The position numbers and the translations under genes were made by a program. The notes under the pieces are model-generated. The model made no database searches. It saw only the letters and a list, made by a program, of their open reading frames with translations, and was not told the DNA's origin. From JANMDU01 sp031388245 (GTDB lineage Bacteria; Pseudomonadota; Gammaproteobacteria; Burkholderiales; Burkholderiaceae_C), in assembly GCA_031388245.1 (NCBI GenBank), contig JANNED010000231.1, positions 1-6,174 on the forward strand: DNA of 6,174 bases. The letters run 5' to 3'. Of the stretch, positions 1 through 6,174 are shown piece by piece; the stretch's first letter is position 1; each line of letters starts with the position of its first letter.

Positions 1-67
1 CGCACAATAGGCCAGCCAACCCGCTATATTCAGCCCAGCTCACGCGTCCGAGCCGTCACAGCGAGTT

Positions 68-169
68 TCAGCTTTTGATGGGCCGTTTTTTCTCTAACCC
101 GTTGATTTCATTGAAATCGTAGAGGGTCTTCCAGAATAATCCCAGCTAGCCCCGCGTCCTCAACCCCAT
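68..169 (-). other. Short reading frame interrupted by TAG, downstream of msrQ (possible remnant)
   Basis: Reading left from an ATG at 169-167, the frame has seven sense codons, a TAG at 148-146, then 25 further sense codons to a TGA at 70-68. The ATG lies 15 bases after the msrQ stop and is preceded by GAAGGG, a fair ribosome site. The part after the TAG reads as plausible protein (it includes WKTLYDFNEINGLEKK), but I do not recognise a family. It could be a decayed small gene at the end of the msrPQ operon, the tail of a deleted gene, or chance. At this length chance cannot be excluded, and there is no sign of stop-codon recoding. Confidence 0.2.
104..118. repeat. 15-base inverted repeat, GATTTCA-T-TGAAATC
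   Basis: Two perfect 7-base arms flank a single central base. The symmetry is exact but does not extend outward (T at 103, G at 119). With a one-base loop it is a poor RNA hairpin, and no T-run follows it on either strand, so it is not an intrinsic terminator. It could be a binding site for a dimeric protein related to a gene left of the window, or chance. The repeat itself is certain; any function is speculation. Confidence 0.3.
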
Positions 170-184
170 GCGTCCCTTCACACG

Positions 185-808
185 TCACGTGGCATGCGAG
201 CGGGCGGTACGAAACTTATTCCAAACTCGCCATCCAAGCAAGCTACCCAAGATAGCCGCATACAAATATACCTCAGTGAAATTATTCTTCCCAGCGCGCA
301 TCCAGAAGAAATGCAGGATGGCCAGCACGGCGACTGCGTACACCGCTTTGTGCAGCATCTGCCAGCGCTTCGCTCCAAGCGTTTTGATGGCTTTGTTGAA
401 GGAAGTTAAAGCGAGCGGAGTGAGCAGCAGAAAAGCTGCGAAGCCAACCAAGATGAAGGGGCGTTTGGGGATGTCTTCGATGATGTCGCTCAGGATGAAG
501 CTCATATCGAACCAGCTGTAGGCGAGCAGATGCAGCGCGGCATAGAAATAGACGAAGAGGCCGAGCATGCGGCGGAAGCGGGCGAGCTGGGGGGTTTTGC
601 TCAGGGTGCGCAGGGGCGTGACGAGCAGGACGAGGCAGAGCAGGCGCAGCGTCCAATCGCCGGTGAAGCGGGTGATGTATTCGGTCGGGTTGGCGCCGAG
701 GTTATTGGTGACGATGCCGTAGAGCAGCCACGCGAAGGGGATCAGGCCTGCTACAAAAAGGATAGCTTTCGCCGCAGGTTTTAAAAGGGCTTGGCGGGGA
801 TTGAGCAT
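185..808 (-). CDS. msrQ: MsrQ, haem b membrane subunit of the MsrPQ methionine-sulfoxide reductase
   Basis: This 207-residue integral membrane protein passes electrons from the quinone pool or cytoplasmic flavin donors to periplasmic MsrP, as known for E. coli MsrQ (YedZ), a ferric-reductase-like haem b protein. Hydrophobic segments lie at about 14-32, 52-66, 80-99, 117-133, 154-170 and 179-192. Histidines H93 (YAALHLLAY), H153 (MLHKAVYA) and H166 (LAILHFFW) occupy the positions of the known haem-ligand histidines, almost number for number with the E. coli protein. Length is normal for the family. The start at 808 lies 3 bases after the msrP stop and has only a weak ribosome site (GAG in TTGAGCT), so translational coupling to msrP is likely. 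No terminator is visible after it. Identification is secure from motifs and from the msrP neighbour. Confidence 0.95.
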   Translation of the reverse strand: MLNPRQALLKPAAKAILFVAGLIPFAWLLYGIVTNNLGANPTEYITRFTGDWTLRLLCLVLLVTPLRTLSKTPQLARFRRMLGLFVYFYAALHLLAYSWFDMSFILSDIIEDIPKRPFILVGFAAFLLLTPLALTSFNKAIKTLGAKRWQMLHKAVYAVAVLAILHFFWMRAGKNNFTEVYLYAAILGSLLGWRVWNKFRTARSHAT

Positions 809-811
809 AGC

Positions 812-1801
812 TCAATAAAACTTCTTCAAATCCATACCCGCATACAGCTGCCCCACTTGCGCTTCATAGCCGTTGAACATCAAAGTCTTGCGCTTCTTGG
901 CAAAGATGCCGCCTTCTTCGCCCAAGCGGCGCTCGGAGGCTTGGCTCCAGCGGGGGTGGTCGACGTTGGGGTTGACGTTGCTGTAGAAACCGTATTCTTG
1001 GGGGCCGGCTTTGTTCCACGAGGTGCGCGGTTCGCGTTCGGTGAAGCGGATTTGCACGATGCTTTTGCCGCCTTTGAAGCCGTATTTCCAAGGCGACATC
1101 AGGCGCAGCGGCGCGCCGTTTTGGTTGGGCAGCACCTCGCCATACATGCCGAACACCAGCATCGTCAAGGGATGCATGGCTTCATCCATGCGAAGGCCCT
1201 CGACATAAGGCCAATCAAGCGAACGGCTGCCTAAGCCGCTCATTTGCTTGGGCTCGGCCAAGGTGATGAATTCCACATACTTGGCGTTGCCCAGCGGCTC
1301 CACTTTTTTAATGAGATCAGCCAGCGAATAGCCCACCCAAGGCACCACCATGCTCCAGCCTTCGACGCAGCGCATGCGGTAGATGCGCTCTTCCATGGCG
1401 GAGAGCTTGAGCAATTCTTCGATGCCCAGCTTGCCGGGCTTTTTTACTGCGCCTGTGATCTCGACCGTCCATGGCTTGGTGATGAGGGTGTGTGCGTTTT
1501 TCGCTGGGTCGGCTTTATCGGTGCCGAATTCGTAGTAGTTGTTGTAGGTGGATGCGTCTTTGTAATCGGTGACTTTTTCCATCACATTTGCGCCGCTGAC
1601 TGCGCTCTTGCCGCCGGGCAGTTTGGTGGCTAGGCCCCCCATGGCTCTGGCATCGCGTGCGGCCAGCGCAGCCAGTGCCGCACCCGCTGCGCCCGTGCCC
1701 CAGAGCTTGAGCAGATCGCGCCGGCTTTCAAACGCCGCACGCGGCGTGATCTCGCTTGAAATACCGTGGTCAAAGCCTTGAGAATTTGTTTTGATCAACA
1801 T
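812..1801 (-). CDS. msrP: MsrP, periplasmic molybdenum-dependent methionine-sulfoxide reductase catalytic subunit
   Basis: The 329-residue precursor belongs to the sulfite-oxidase-like YedY/MsrP family, which reduces protein-bound methionine sulfoxide in the periplasm using molybdopterin. A twin-arginine signal is present: S26-R-R-D-L-L-K32 followed by an Ala/Leu-rich stretch, with likely cleavage near ARDARA (48-53). This means export by Tat after cofactor insertion. The molybdenum-ligand cysteine is C145 in YRMRCVEGWSMVVPW (codon 1367-1369). Other family blocks are YNNYYEFGTDK (86-96), LMSPWKYGFKGGKSI and the C-terminal LYAGMDLKKFY. The frame stays open upstream to 2056, but those residues overlap the ccsB end and do not look like this family. 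The start at 1801 has a strong AAAGGAG site and places the Tat motif correctly. It follows ccsB by 44 bases and precedes msrQ by 3. Confidence 0.96.
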   Translation of the reverse strand: MLIKTNSQGFDHGISSEITPRAAFESRRDLLKLWGTGAAGAALAALAARDARAMGGLATKLPGGKSAVSGANVMEKVTDYKDASTYNNYYEFGTDKADPAKNAHTLITKPWTVEITGAVKKPGKLGIEELLKLSAMEERIYRMRCVEGWSMVVPWVGYSLADLIKKVEPLGNAKYVEFITLAEPKQMSGLGSRSLDWPYVEGLRMDEAMHPLTMLVFGMYGEVLPNQNGAPLRLMSPWKYGFKGGKSIVQIRFTEREPRTSWNKAGPQEYGFYSNVNPNVDHPRWSQASERRLGEEGGIFAKKRKTLMFNGYEAQVGQLYAGMDLKKFY

Positions 1802-1807
1802 GGGAAG

Positions 1808-1814
1808 CTCCTTT
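1808..1814 (-). promoter_or_regulatory. Shine-Dalgarno site of msrP
   Basis: The minus strand reads AAAGGAG, 6 bases before the ATG at 1801. It is the best ribosome site in the window and decides the msrP start against the longer upstream frame. The short ccsB-msrP gap shows no hairpin or convincing promoter, so msrP is probably read through from resB-ccsB but translated independently and well. Confidence 0.85.
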
Positions 1815-1845
1815 GTGGCTTTAAGTCGGAATGAGAGTAGAGTTC

Positions 1846-3162
1846 TTACAGCGTACCGTAACTGTGCAAGCCGCTGAGGAACATGTTCACGCCGAGGAAG
1901 GCAAATGTGGTGACGGCCAAGCCCACCAGCGCCCACCAAGCGGCGACTGTGCCGCGCAGGCCTTTCATGAGGCGCATGTGCAGCCAAGCGGCGTAATTGA
2001 GCCAGACGATCAGGGCCCAGGTTTCCTTTGGATCCCAGCTCCAGTAGCCGCCCCATGCTTCTGCTGCCCAGAGCGCACCGAGCACGGTGGCAATCGTGAA
2101 GAAGGCAAAGCCCACGGCAATGGATTTGTACATCACATCATCGAGTATTTCATACGAGGGCAGCTTGGCGGCAATGCGCTTGCGCCCGAGCAAAATGCCC
2201 GCCACGATCAAGGCAGAGATACCAAAATACACCGCCCAGTAGTTGCTGGAGCCTTCGGTGGCAGTTTTGCGAAACACAATCGGCTCAAAGCACAGCACCA
2301 CGCCCAGCAGCCACAGCGGCGCGAGCTTGTACCACTTGGTCTCAGCCGCTTGCTGCTTGATGAGATAGGCAAAGGCCACCATCGCCGCCAAGGCAAATGT
2401 GCCATAGCCCACAAAATTGGCGGGCACTTGCAGCTTCATCCACCAGCTTTTGAGCGCAGGCACGAGCGGCTGAATCTCATGCGCGCCGCGCACCAAGGCA
2501 TACCAGAGCAAAAAGCCCACCGCCGCGCTGATCACCAGCATCACGAATGCGCCGAGTGCCTTGGTCTTGTATTGCTCTTCAAAATACAAATAAAACAGCG
2601 TCGTCATCCAGCAAAACAACACGAACACTTCATACAAATTGCTCACGGGAATGTGGCCAATATCGGGCCCAAGCAAATGGCTCTCATGCCAGCGCACCAT
2701 GGTGCCAATGAGCGCCATCGCCACGCCAGCCCAAGCCAGCTTCGAGCCCAAGCCTTCAAACGCTGCGGTGGGCGATTTGCTGAACACGCCCAGCCAATAA
2801 AACACCGTGCTCATGAACATCAGCACGCTCATCCACAAAATGGCTGATTGGCTGGAGAGGAAATATTTGAGCCAAAACACCGTCTCGGCGCGCGCCAAGT
2901 CACGTTGATAACTGGCAATGGCCAGCAATGAGAAGAAGGCCACGATGACGGCCAGCATGCGCAGAGGCCGCCAAAACCAGCCCAGCCAAATCACCGCTGG
3001 TGTGAGGCCAATCAGGATGGATTTTTCGTAATAGTCCATCGAGCCGGCATGCCGCAAAAAGGCATAGCCCACGCCCGCGATCACAAGCAAGGCAAACATC
3101 CAGTCACTGACATGGCGCTTTTGAAAATAACTCTCGTTGTAATTGATGGTGGCTGTGTTCAT
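1846..3162 (-). CDS. ccsB: CcsB/ResC (CcsA-type), haem-handling subunit of System II cytochrome c biogenesis, with extra segment
   Basis: The 438-residue polytopic protein carries the tryptophan-rich WWD motif of the haem-handling family (W370-GGYWSWDPKETWALIVW), which presents haem at the periplasmic face for attachment to apocytochromes. It works with ResB, encoded upstream with a 4-base ATGA overlap. After the WWD motif, H395 (AAWLHMR) fits the membrane haem-ligand histidine and H433 (GLHSYG) the second periplasmic ligand. The first periplasmic ligand, usually His in an HV.....GY context, is Q245 here (WWMKLQVPANFVGYG; codon CAA). H228 lies 17 residues earlier. Residues about 278-328 form additional hydrophobic stretches absent from the short family pattern I know. 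N-terminal segments lie near 21-36, 50-64, 70-84, 106-124 and 141-155. Names vary: resC, ccsA and ccsB are all used for this family. The reading frame is intact. Confidence 0.93.
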   Translation of the reverse strand: MNTATINYNESYFQKRHVSDWMFALLVIAGVGYAFLRHAGSMDYYEKSILIGLTPAVIWLGWFWRPLRMLAVIVAFFSLLAIASYQRDLARAETVFWLKYFLSSQSAILWMSVLMFMSTVFYWLGVFSKSPTAAFEGLGSKLAWAGVAMALIGTMVRWHESHLLGPDIGHIPVSNLYEVFVLFCWMTTLFYLYFEEQYKTKALGAFVMLVISAAVGFLLWYALVRGAHEIQPLVPALKSWWMKLQVPANFVGYGTFALAAMVAFAYLIKQQAAETKWYKLAPLWLLGVVLCFEPIVFRKTATEGSSNYWAVYFGISALIVAGILLGRKRIAAKLPSYEILDDVMYKSIAVGFAFFTIATVLGALWAAEAWGGYWSWDPKETWALIVWLNYAAWLHMRLMKGLRGTVAAWWALVGLAVTTFAFLGVNMFLSGLHSYGTL

Positions 3163-5312
3163 GCTGTACTCGCAGGCAAAGGTGTGCCCAATAACTTGGT
3201 TTTTAACATCTCAAACTCCTTGTCACCATCCATGGTTTTGCGATTGGTGGAAAGCGCCATTTGTGCTGTAGAGGATTCGCCATCAGGCGCGATCCAGACC
3301 CACACGCGCCGCTCTCGCACATAGAGCATGGCAAACACGCCGAGGATCAAAAACAAGCAGCCGCTGTAGACCACCCATTTGCCTGGCGCACGCGCAAGCT
3401 GGAAAATGCTGGCTTGAACTTGGTTGAATTCTTTGAGTGTGAAGGCGAAAGGCGCGGGATAGAAGAAAGAATCAGAGAGCGCGACGACAGCTTGCGCCAT
3501 GAAAGACTGTGTTTTTTCATCGGGCTCAAGCGGCTTGAGACCAGCTTTTTCGCGTGAGATTTGCGCGAGCTCAAACAGCACGCCATTCAAAATGCGCACC
3601 AGCACCTCGCCCGCCTTCTCGCGCTCTGCCGGTGGCACGGCAGTTTCCATGAAATCGGCAATGGCCTGCAAGCCGGCAACTTGCTTATCGCCTACTTTTT
3701 CTGCACCAGCAAACAAATTCAGAGCGCGGCCAGCCGAGACGAGCAATTGCTGCGCCATATCGGGCTTGGCAGGATCGACGGCCTTGCTCACATAGCGCTT
3801 GACTGCCGCTTCGCGCATTCCAGGCTCAGCCAATGCGAGCTTCAAGCGGGAGAAACCTTCGGGGCTGCCTTGTTCATCGGCGGGCACGCGAAGGTAGGCG
3901 TAACTGTCGTTTGGATTGGTGCGCATGCCCCAGAGATAAATCGGCAGTCCTTCGCCTTTTTCATTCGGCTCTAGGATCACAGGCAGCATGTAATTGTTGA
4001 ATTCCGTGGCTTGGCCTGCTGCATCGCGCAGCTTGTAGGAGATGCTCGGGCCTACGTTACGCAAGCCTTTGTCTTTACCCAGCTTGTTGGCAGAGCCGAG
4101 GGATTCATCGATGCTTTGTCGCAGATCCACCTTGCGAACATCAACCGAGGTGCCTTTGCCAGCGCCAGCGTTTTTAGCAAAATTTTCTACGTTGATCACG
4201 CGCAAGCCTGTGTATTCCAGCGTCATTTTGTCGGCGCTGGCATCTTGCCCCTTCGTTAATTGAGACTGCCCACCAATCGCGCCTTGCACATCAAAAGCTT
4301 TGCCGCCTGCACTCAGGGGCACGGCTTGCAGCTTCACGCTGGAGCCACCATCGTCGAAGCTGGATTGATAAATCTCAATGCCTCGGTGGCTGGCCGGATG
4401 ATTCACCTCCACGCGGGCTTCTTTTTTCTCGCCGGTTTCTTTGTCGGTAATCACAATTTCGCTGGCAAACAGCTTGGGCATGCCGGTGGAATAGTGCTCC
4501 ACGATGAATTTTTTGAGCTCGATGGAGAATGGTAAATCTTGCAGCAACACGCCACCGCTTTGATTCAAAATCGCCGTCGATGCGCTCGTGCCCTCGCTCA
4601 CAAACATGTTGCCGCGAAAGGCGGGATTGCTCGGGGGTAAGCGATGCTGCGCAGGCACTTCGGCGATCATGCCACCGCCAGTAAAAATCGTTTTTCCGCC
4701 AAACCACTGCTGCATGCGCACGAACAAATCACCATCGAGCAAGCCGCCAATGCAGACCAACACAATGGCGCTGTGCGCGGCGATGTAGCCCAGCTTATTT
4801 GCGCTTCCAGCTTTGGCAGCAATCATCAAGCCATGGTCTCGTTGCTGGAGCTTGACTTTCCAACCGCTGCCTGCGAGCTGGCGGGCGATGCGGTCGCCAG
4901 CCACGGCGCAAGACTCAGCCAAATTGGCTTGCGCTTTGTGCCCAAAAGCCTGCAAACTTTGCTCGCGAATGCCTTCTTTGTAAATTTTGAAGTCAGCAAT
5001 GATTTTGGGCGCATTGCGCATGATGCAAAGCGATGTGGAGATCACCAAAAATGCCAGAATCAGCATGAACCACCAAGCACTGTAGACGGTGTTGAGATTC
5101 AAAGCGCCAAACACATCCGCCCAAAACGGGCCAAATTGATTCACATAATTGGTCAGTGGCTCACCTTGCTTGAGCACAGTGCCAATGACTGAAGCAATGC
5201 AGATCACCGTGAGCAAAGAAATAGAAAAGCGCATGGAAGACAGCAACTCAACTGCCGCACGTAGCGCAATGGAGGGCGTTTTGAGGCGCATACCGTGGGT
5301 GGATACTGACAT
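3159..5312 (-). CDS. resB: ResB, System II cytochrome c biogenesis protein
   Basis: This 717-residue inner-membrane protein is the ResB (Ccs1-like) half of the haem export and ligation complex; CcsB is the other half. Membrane segments lie at about 29-46, 79-96, 174-193 and 646-664. A large periplasmic domain sits between the third and fourth, and a cytoplasmic tail of about 50 residues follows. Family marks are LSSMRFSISLLTVICIASVIGT near the N terminus, NYVNQFGPFW (55-64), VYSAWWF (76-82), AAHSAIVLVCIGGLLDG with H180 (the candidate membrane haem ligand) and a NHPASHRGIEIYQSSF block in the periplasmic domain. Length fits betaproteobacterial ResB. The start at 5312 matches the usual short N-terminal leader but has no clear Shine-Dalgarno site. 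The preceding cytochrome c4 terminator implies its own promoter in the short gap. Its stop overlaps the ccsB ATG. Confidence 0.95.
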   Translation of the reverse strand: MSVSTHGMRLKTPSIALRAAVELLSSMRFSISLLTVICIASVIGTVLKQGEPLTNYVNQFGPFWADVFGALNLNTVYSAWWFMLILAFLVISTSLCIMRNAPKIIADFKIYKEGIREQSLQAFGHKAQANLAESCAVAGDRIARQLAGSGWKVKLQQRDHGLMIAAKAGSANKLGYIAAHSAIVLVCIGGLLDGDLFVRMQQWFGGKTIFTGGGMIAEVPAQHRLPPSNPAFRGNMFVSEGTSASTAILNQSGGVLLQDLPFSIELKKFIVEHYSTGMPKLFASEIVITDKETGEKKEARVEVNHPASHRGIEIYQSSFDDGGSSVKLQAVPLSAGGKAFDVQGAIGGQSQLTKGQDASADKMTLEYTGLRVINVENFAKNAGAGKGTSVDVRKVDLRQSIDESLGSANKLGKDKGLRNVGPSISYKLRDAAGQATEFNNYMLPVILEPNEKGEGLPIYLWGMRTNPNDSYAYLRVPADEQGSPEGFSRLKLALAEPGMREAAVKRYVSKAVDPAKPDMAQQLLVSAGRALNLFAGAEKVGDKQVAGLQAIADFMETAVPPAEREKAGEVLVRILNGVLFELAQISREKAGLKPLEPDEKTQSFMAQAVVALSDSFFYPAPFAFTLKEFNQVQASIFQLARAPGKWVVYSGCLFLILGVFAMLYVRERRVWVWIAPDGESSTAQMALSTNRKTMDGDKEFEMLKTKLLGTPLPASTA

Positions 5313-5319
5313 GTTTTAG

Positions 5320-5348
5320 TTCAAAGAATCAAGGCTGTATTGTCTCAA
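5320..5348 (-). promoter_or_regulatory. Weak candidate promoter for resB-ccsB-msrP-msrQ
   Basis: Because a terminator ends the upstream unit, a promoter is expected between 5312 and 5358. The best pair I see is TTGAGA (5348-5343) and TTTGAA (5325-5320) with a 17-base spacer. The second box is a poor match to TATAAT and would leave almost no leader before the ATG at 5312. Low read-through of the terminator is an alternative. This is a guess from spacing. Confidence 0.2.
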
Positions 5349-5357
5349 ACGCGCATG

Positions 5358-5390
5358 AAAAAAGCGGGTTCTCAATTGAGAAACCCGCTT
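5358..5390 (-). terminator. Intrinsic terminator of the cytochrome c4 gene
   Basis: On the minus strand the arms AAGCGGGTT and AACCCGCTT form a 9-base stem, extended past a one-base bulge by CTC/GAG around an AATT loop. A run of six T follows directly (the A-run at 5358-5363 on the plus strand). It lies about 40 bases after the c4 stop. On the plus strand a shorter T-run (GTTTT) also follows, but no plus-strand gene ends here. It separates the c4 unit from resB. Confidence 0.9.
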
Positions 5391-5429
5391 GTTTTGAGCT
5401 TATTAGCGATAAATGGTTCAGCTGTTCAT

Positions 5430-6050
5430 TCAACGCAGACCAGCAATGTAATCAGCCACGGCCTTGATCTCTCGATCATTGAGCTTAGCAGCCACGCCGG
5501 TCATGATGGCGTTGTTGTTGCGGCCACCATCGCGATATGCTTTGAGGGAAGATGCCAAATAGTCGGCATGCTGGCCCGCCAGACGCGGATTTTGTGAGGG
5601 AATGCCCGCGCCTGAAGGGCTGTGGCAGCCAGCGCAAGCGGCGATGTTGCGGTCGGCGATGCCGCCTTTGTAAATGCGCTCGCCCGTGGCCACCAAGGCT
5701 TTGTCTTTGGCAAAGCCGGGTTTGGCTTTTTGCTGAGAAGCCCAAGCGGCAATGTTGCGCATGTCTTCGTCGCTCAAAGTAGACGCAAAGCCTTGCATGA
5801 TGGCATTTTTGCGCTTGCCGCTTTTGAATTCGGCCAATTGCTTGGCCAGGTATTCAGGGTGCTGGCCAGCTAACTTTGGATTCTCTGGCGAGCCAGAATT
5901 GCCGTCTGCGCCATGGCAGGCAGCGCACATAGCAGCGTATTTGGCTGAGCCTGCATTGGCATCAATTTTGGGGCCAGCAGGCTTGGTGTCGGCTGCAAAC
6001 ACGGTGGCAGAGATGAGGGCGGTCAGCAGGAGGCTGGCGATCAATTTCAT
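5430..6050 (-). CDS. Cytochrome c4, di-haem periplasmic electron carrier
   Basis: The 206-residue precursor has a Sec signal peptide (1-19 or 20: MKLIASLLLTALISATVFA, cleaved before or after A20). Two class I cytochrome domains follow. Domain 1 has haem site C42-AA-C45-H46 and axial Met candidate M85 (NAIMQG). Domain 2 has C139-AG-C142-H143 and M183 (AIMTG). The halves are an internal duplication: KLAGQHPEYLAKQL matches RLAGQHADYLASSL, and both carry NAIM. This is the c4 architecture, a periplasmic carrier, often membrane-associated, that passes electrons from the bc1 complex to terminal oxidases. It is a likely client of the ResB-CcsB system encoded next to it. It starts 7 bases after the upstream frame, with a weak ribosome site (GAG in TTTTGAGTTCACC), and ends before a strong terminator. 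No fixed gene symbol applies. Confidence 0.95.
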   Translation of the reverse strand: MKLIASLLLTALISATVFAADTKPAGPKIDANAGSAKYAAMCAACHGADGNSGSPENPKLAGQHPEYLAKQLAEFKSGKRKNAIMQGFASTLSDEDMRNIAAWASQQKAKPGFAKDKALVATGERIYKGGIADRNIAACAGCHSPSGAGIPSQNPRLAGQHADYLASSLKAYRDGGRNNNAIMTGVAAKLNDREIKAVADYIAGLR

Positions 6051-6057
6051 GGTGAAC

Positions 6058-6174
6058 TCAAAATATATATTCCAAAGCGATCAAGGCCGTGATGTCTTGC
6101 ACCAAATGCTTGGCTCGGTATTGCGCCACATCTGCAGGAGAAGAGGATTGTTCAAAGCCGCGCAAATTTGGCGC
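6058..6174 (-). CDS. C-terminal end of an unrecognised protein, cut by the window edge
   Basis: The minus strand is open from the window edge to a TGA at 6060-6058, giving 38 residues that end in QDITALIALEYIF. The stretch looks like real protein, with an amphipathic helix near the end (AQYRAKHLVQDITALIALEY) and ordinary codons. It stops 7 bases before the cytochrome c4 ATG, suggesting co-transcription with c4. I do not recognise the family. The alternative is a plus-strand frame from the ATG at 6049, also open to the edge, but that one overlaps the c4 start and contains rare codons in a row (AGG AGA AGA GGA), so I prefer the minus strand. No start is visible because the gene is partial. Confidence 0.5.
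   Translation of the reverse strand, partial: APNLRGFEQSSSPADVAQYRAKHLVQDITALIALEYIF

Noticed and set aside
3..119. Plus-strand frame open from the window edge to TAG at 117-119
   Set aside because: Thirty-nine codons without recognisable motifs or clear codon bias. It could be the tail of a gene only if it continued past the edge, and being on the opposite strand to the operon gives no contextual support.
1802..2056. In-frame upstream extension of msrP to give 414 residues
   Set aside because: It overlaps the coding end of ccsB, does not look like MsrP sequence, would bury the Tat signal internally, and ignores the strong AAAGGAG site before 1801.
1831..2847. Long plus-strand open frame (338 codons) opposite ccsB
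   Set aside because: It is antisense to a clearly identified gene. Its translation is rich in His, Gln and Arg without domain character, as expected of a shadow frame.
5391..5395. Terminator also acting on the plus strand
   Set aside because: The T-run on that side is short and interrupted, and no plus-strand gene ends nearby, so only the minus-strand role is called.
6058..6075. AT-rich TATATATT stretch before cytochrome c4 as a -10 box
   Set aside because: The only -35-like hexamer (TTGATC) is 9-11 bases away, too close, and the stretch is explained by the last codons of the upstream frame.
1..6174. Novel defence system, mobile element or CRISPR
   Set aside because: No repeats in arrays, no transposase or integrase, no tRNA or attachment site, and every sizeable gene belongs to a known respiratory or envelope-repair family.

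Overview
The window looks like chromosomal housekeeping sequence from a betaproteobacterium, most likely Burkholderiales and probably Comamonadaceae-like. The basis is protein character, a GC content in the mid-50s percent judged by eye, and a gene order (cytochrome c4, resB, ccsB/resC, msrP, msrQ) that I recall from that group. The genus assignment is inference. All supported genes are on the minus strand, so transcription runs from the right end of the window to the left.

Right end, 6174 to about 5358: the last 38 codons of an unrecognised gene enter from beyond the window. Seven bases later a di-heme cytochrome c4 gene starts (5430-6050). An intrinsic terminator (5358-5390) closes this unit.

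Middle, 5312 to 1846: resB and ccsB (resC) overlap by 4 bases (ATGA). They encode the two-part System II (Ccs) machine that carries haem across the inner membrane and attaches it to CXXCH cytochromes such as the neighbouring c4. The CcsB protein has two unusual points: a glutamine (Q245) where the family's first periplasmic haem-ligand histidine is expected, and about 50 extra hydrophobic residues between that point and the WWD motif.

Left part, 1801 to 185: msrP follows ccsB after 44 bases and has a strong Shine-Dalgarno site. msrQ follows 3 bases after msrP. Together they form a periplasmic methionine-sulfoxide repair system: a Tat-exported molybdoenzyme and its haem b membrane electron donor. 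With no terminator visible between resB and msrQ, the four genes probably form one operon for making and repairing envelope proteins.

Left end, 1-184: no convincing gene and no clear terminator. It holds a 15-base inverted repeat and a short minus-strand frame interrupted by TAG, possibly a gene remnant.

I see no phage, IS element, CRISPR, tRNA or defence system. This is essentially an ordinary conserved locus. The most useful lead is the ligand substitution and insertion in CcsB, not a new system.
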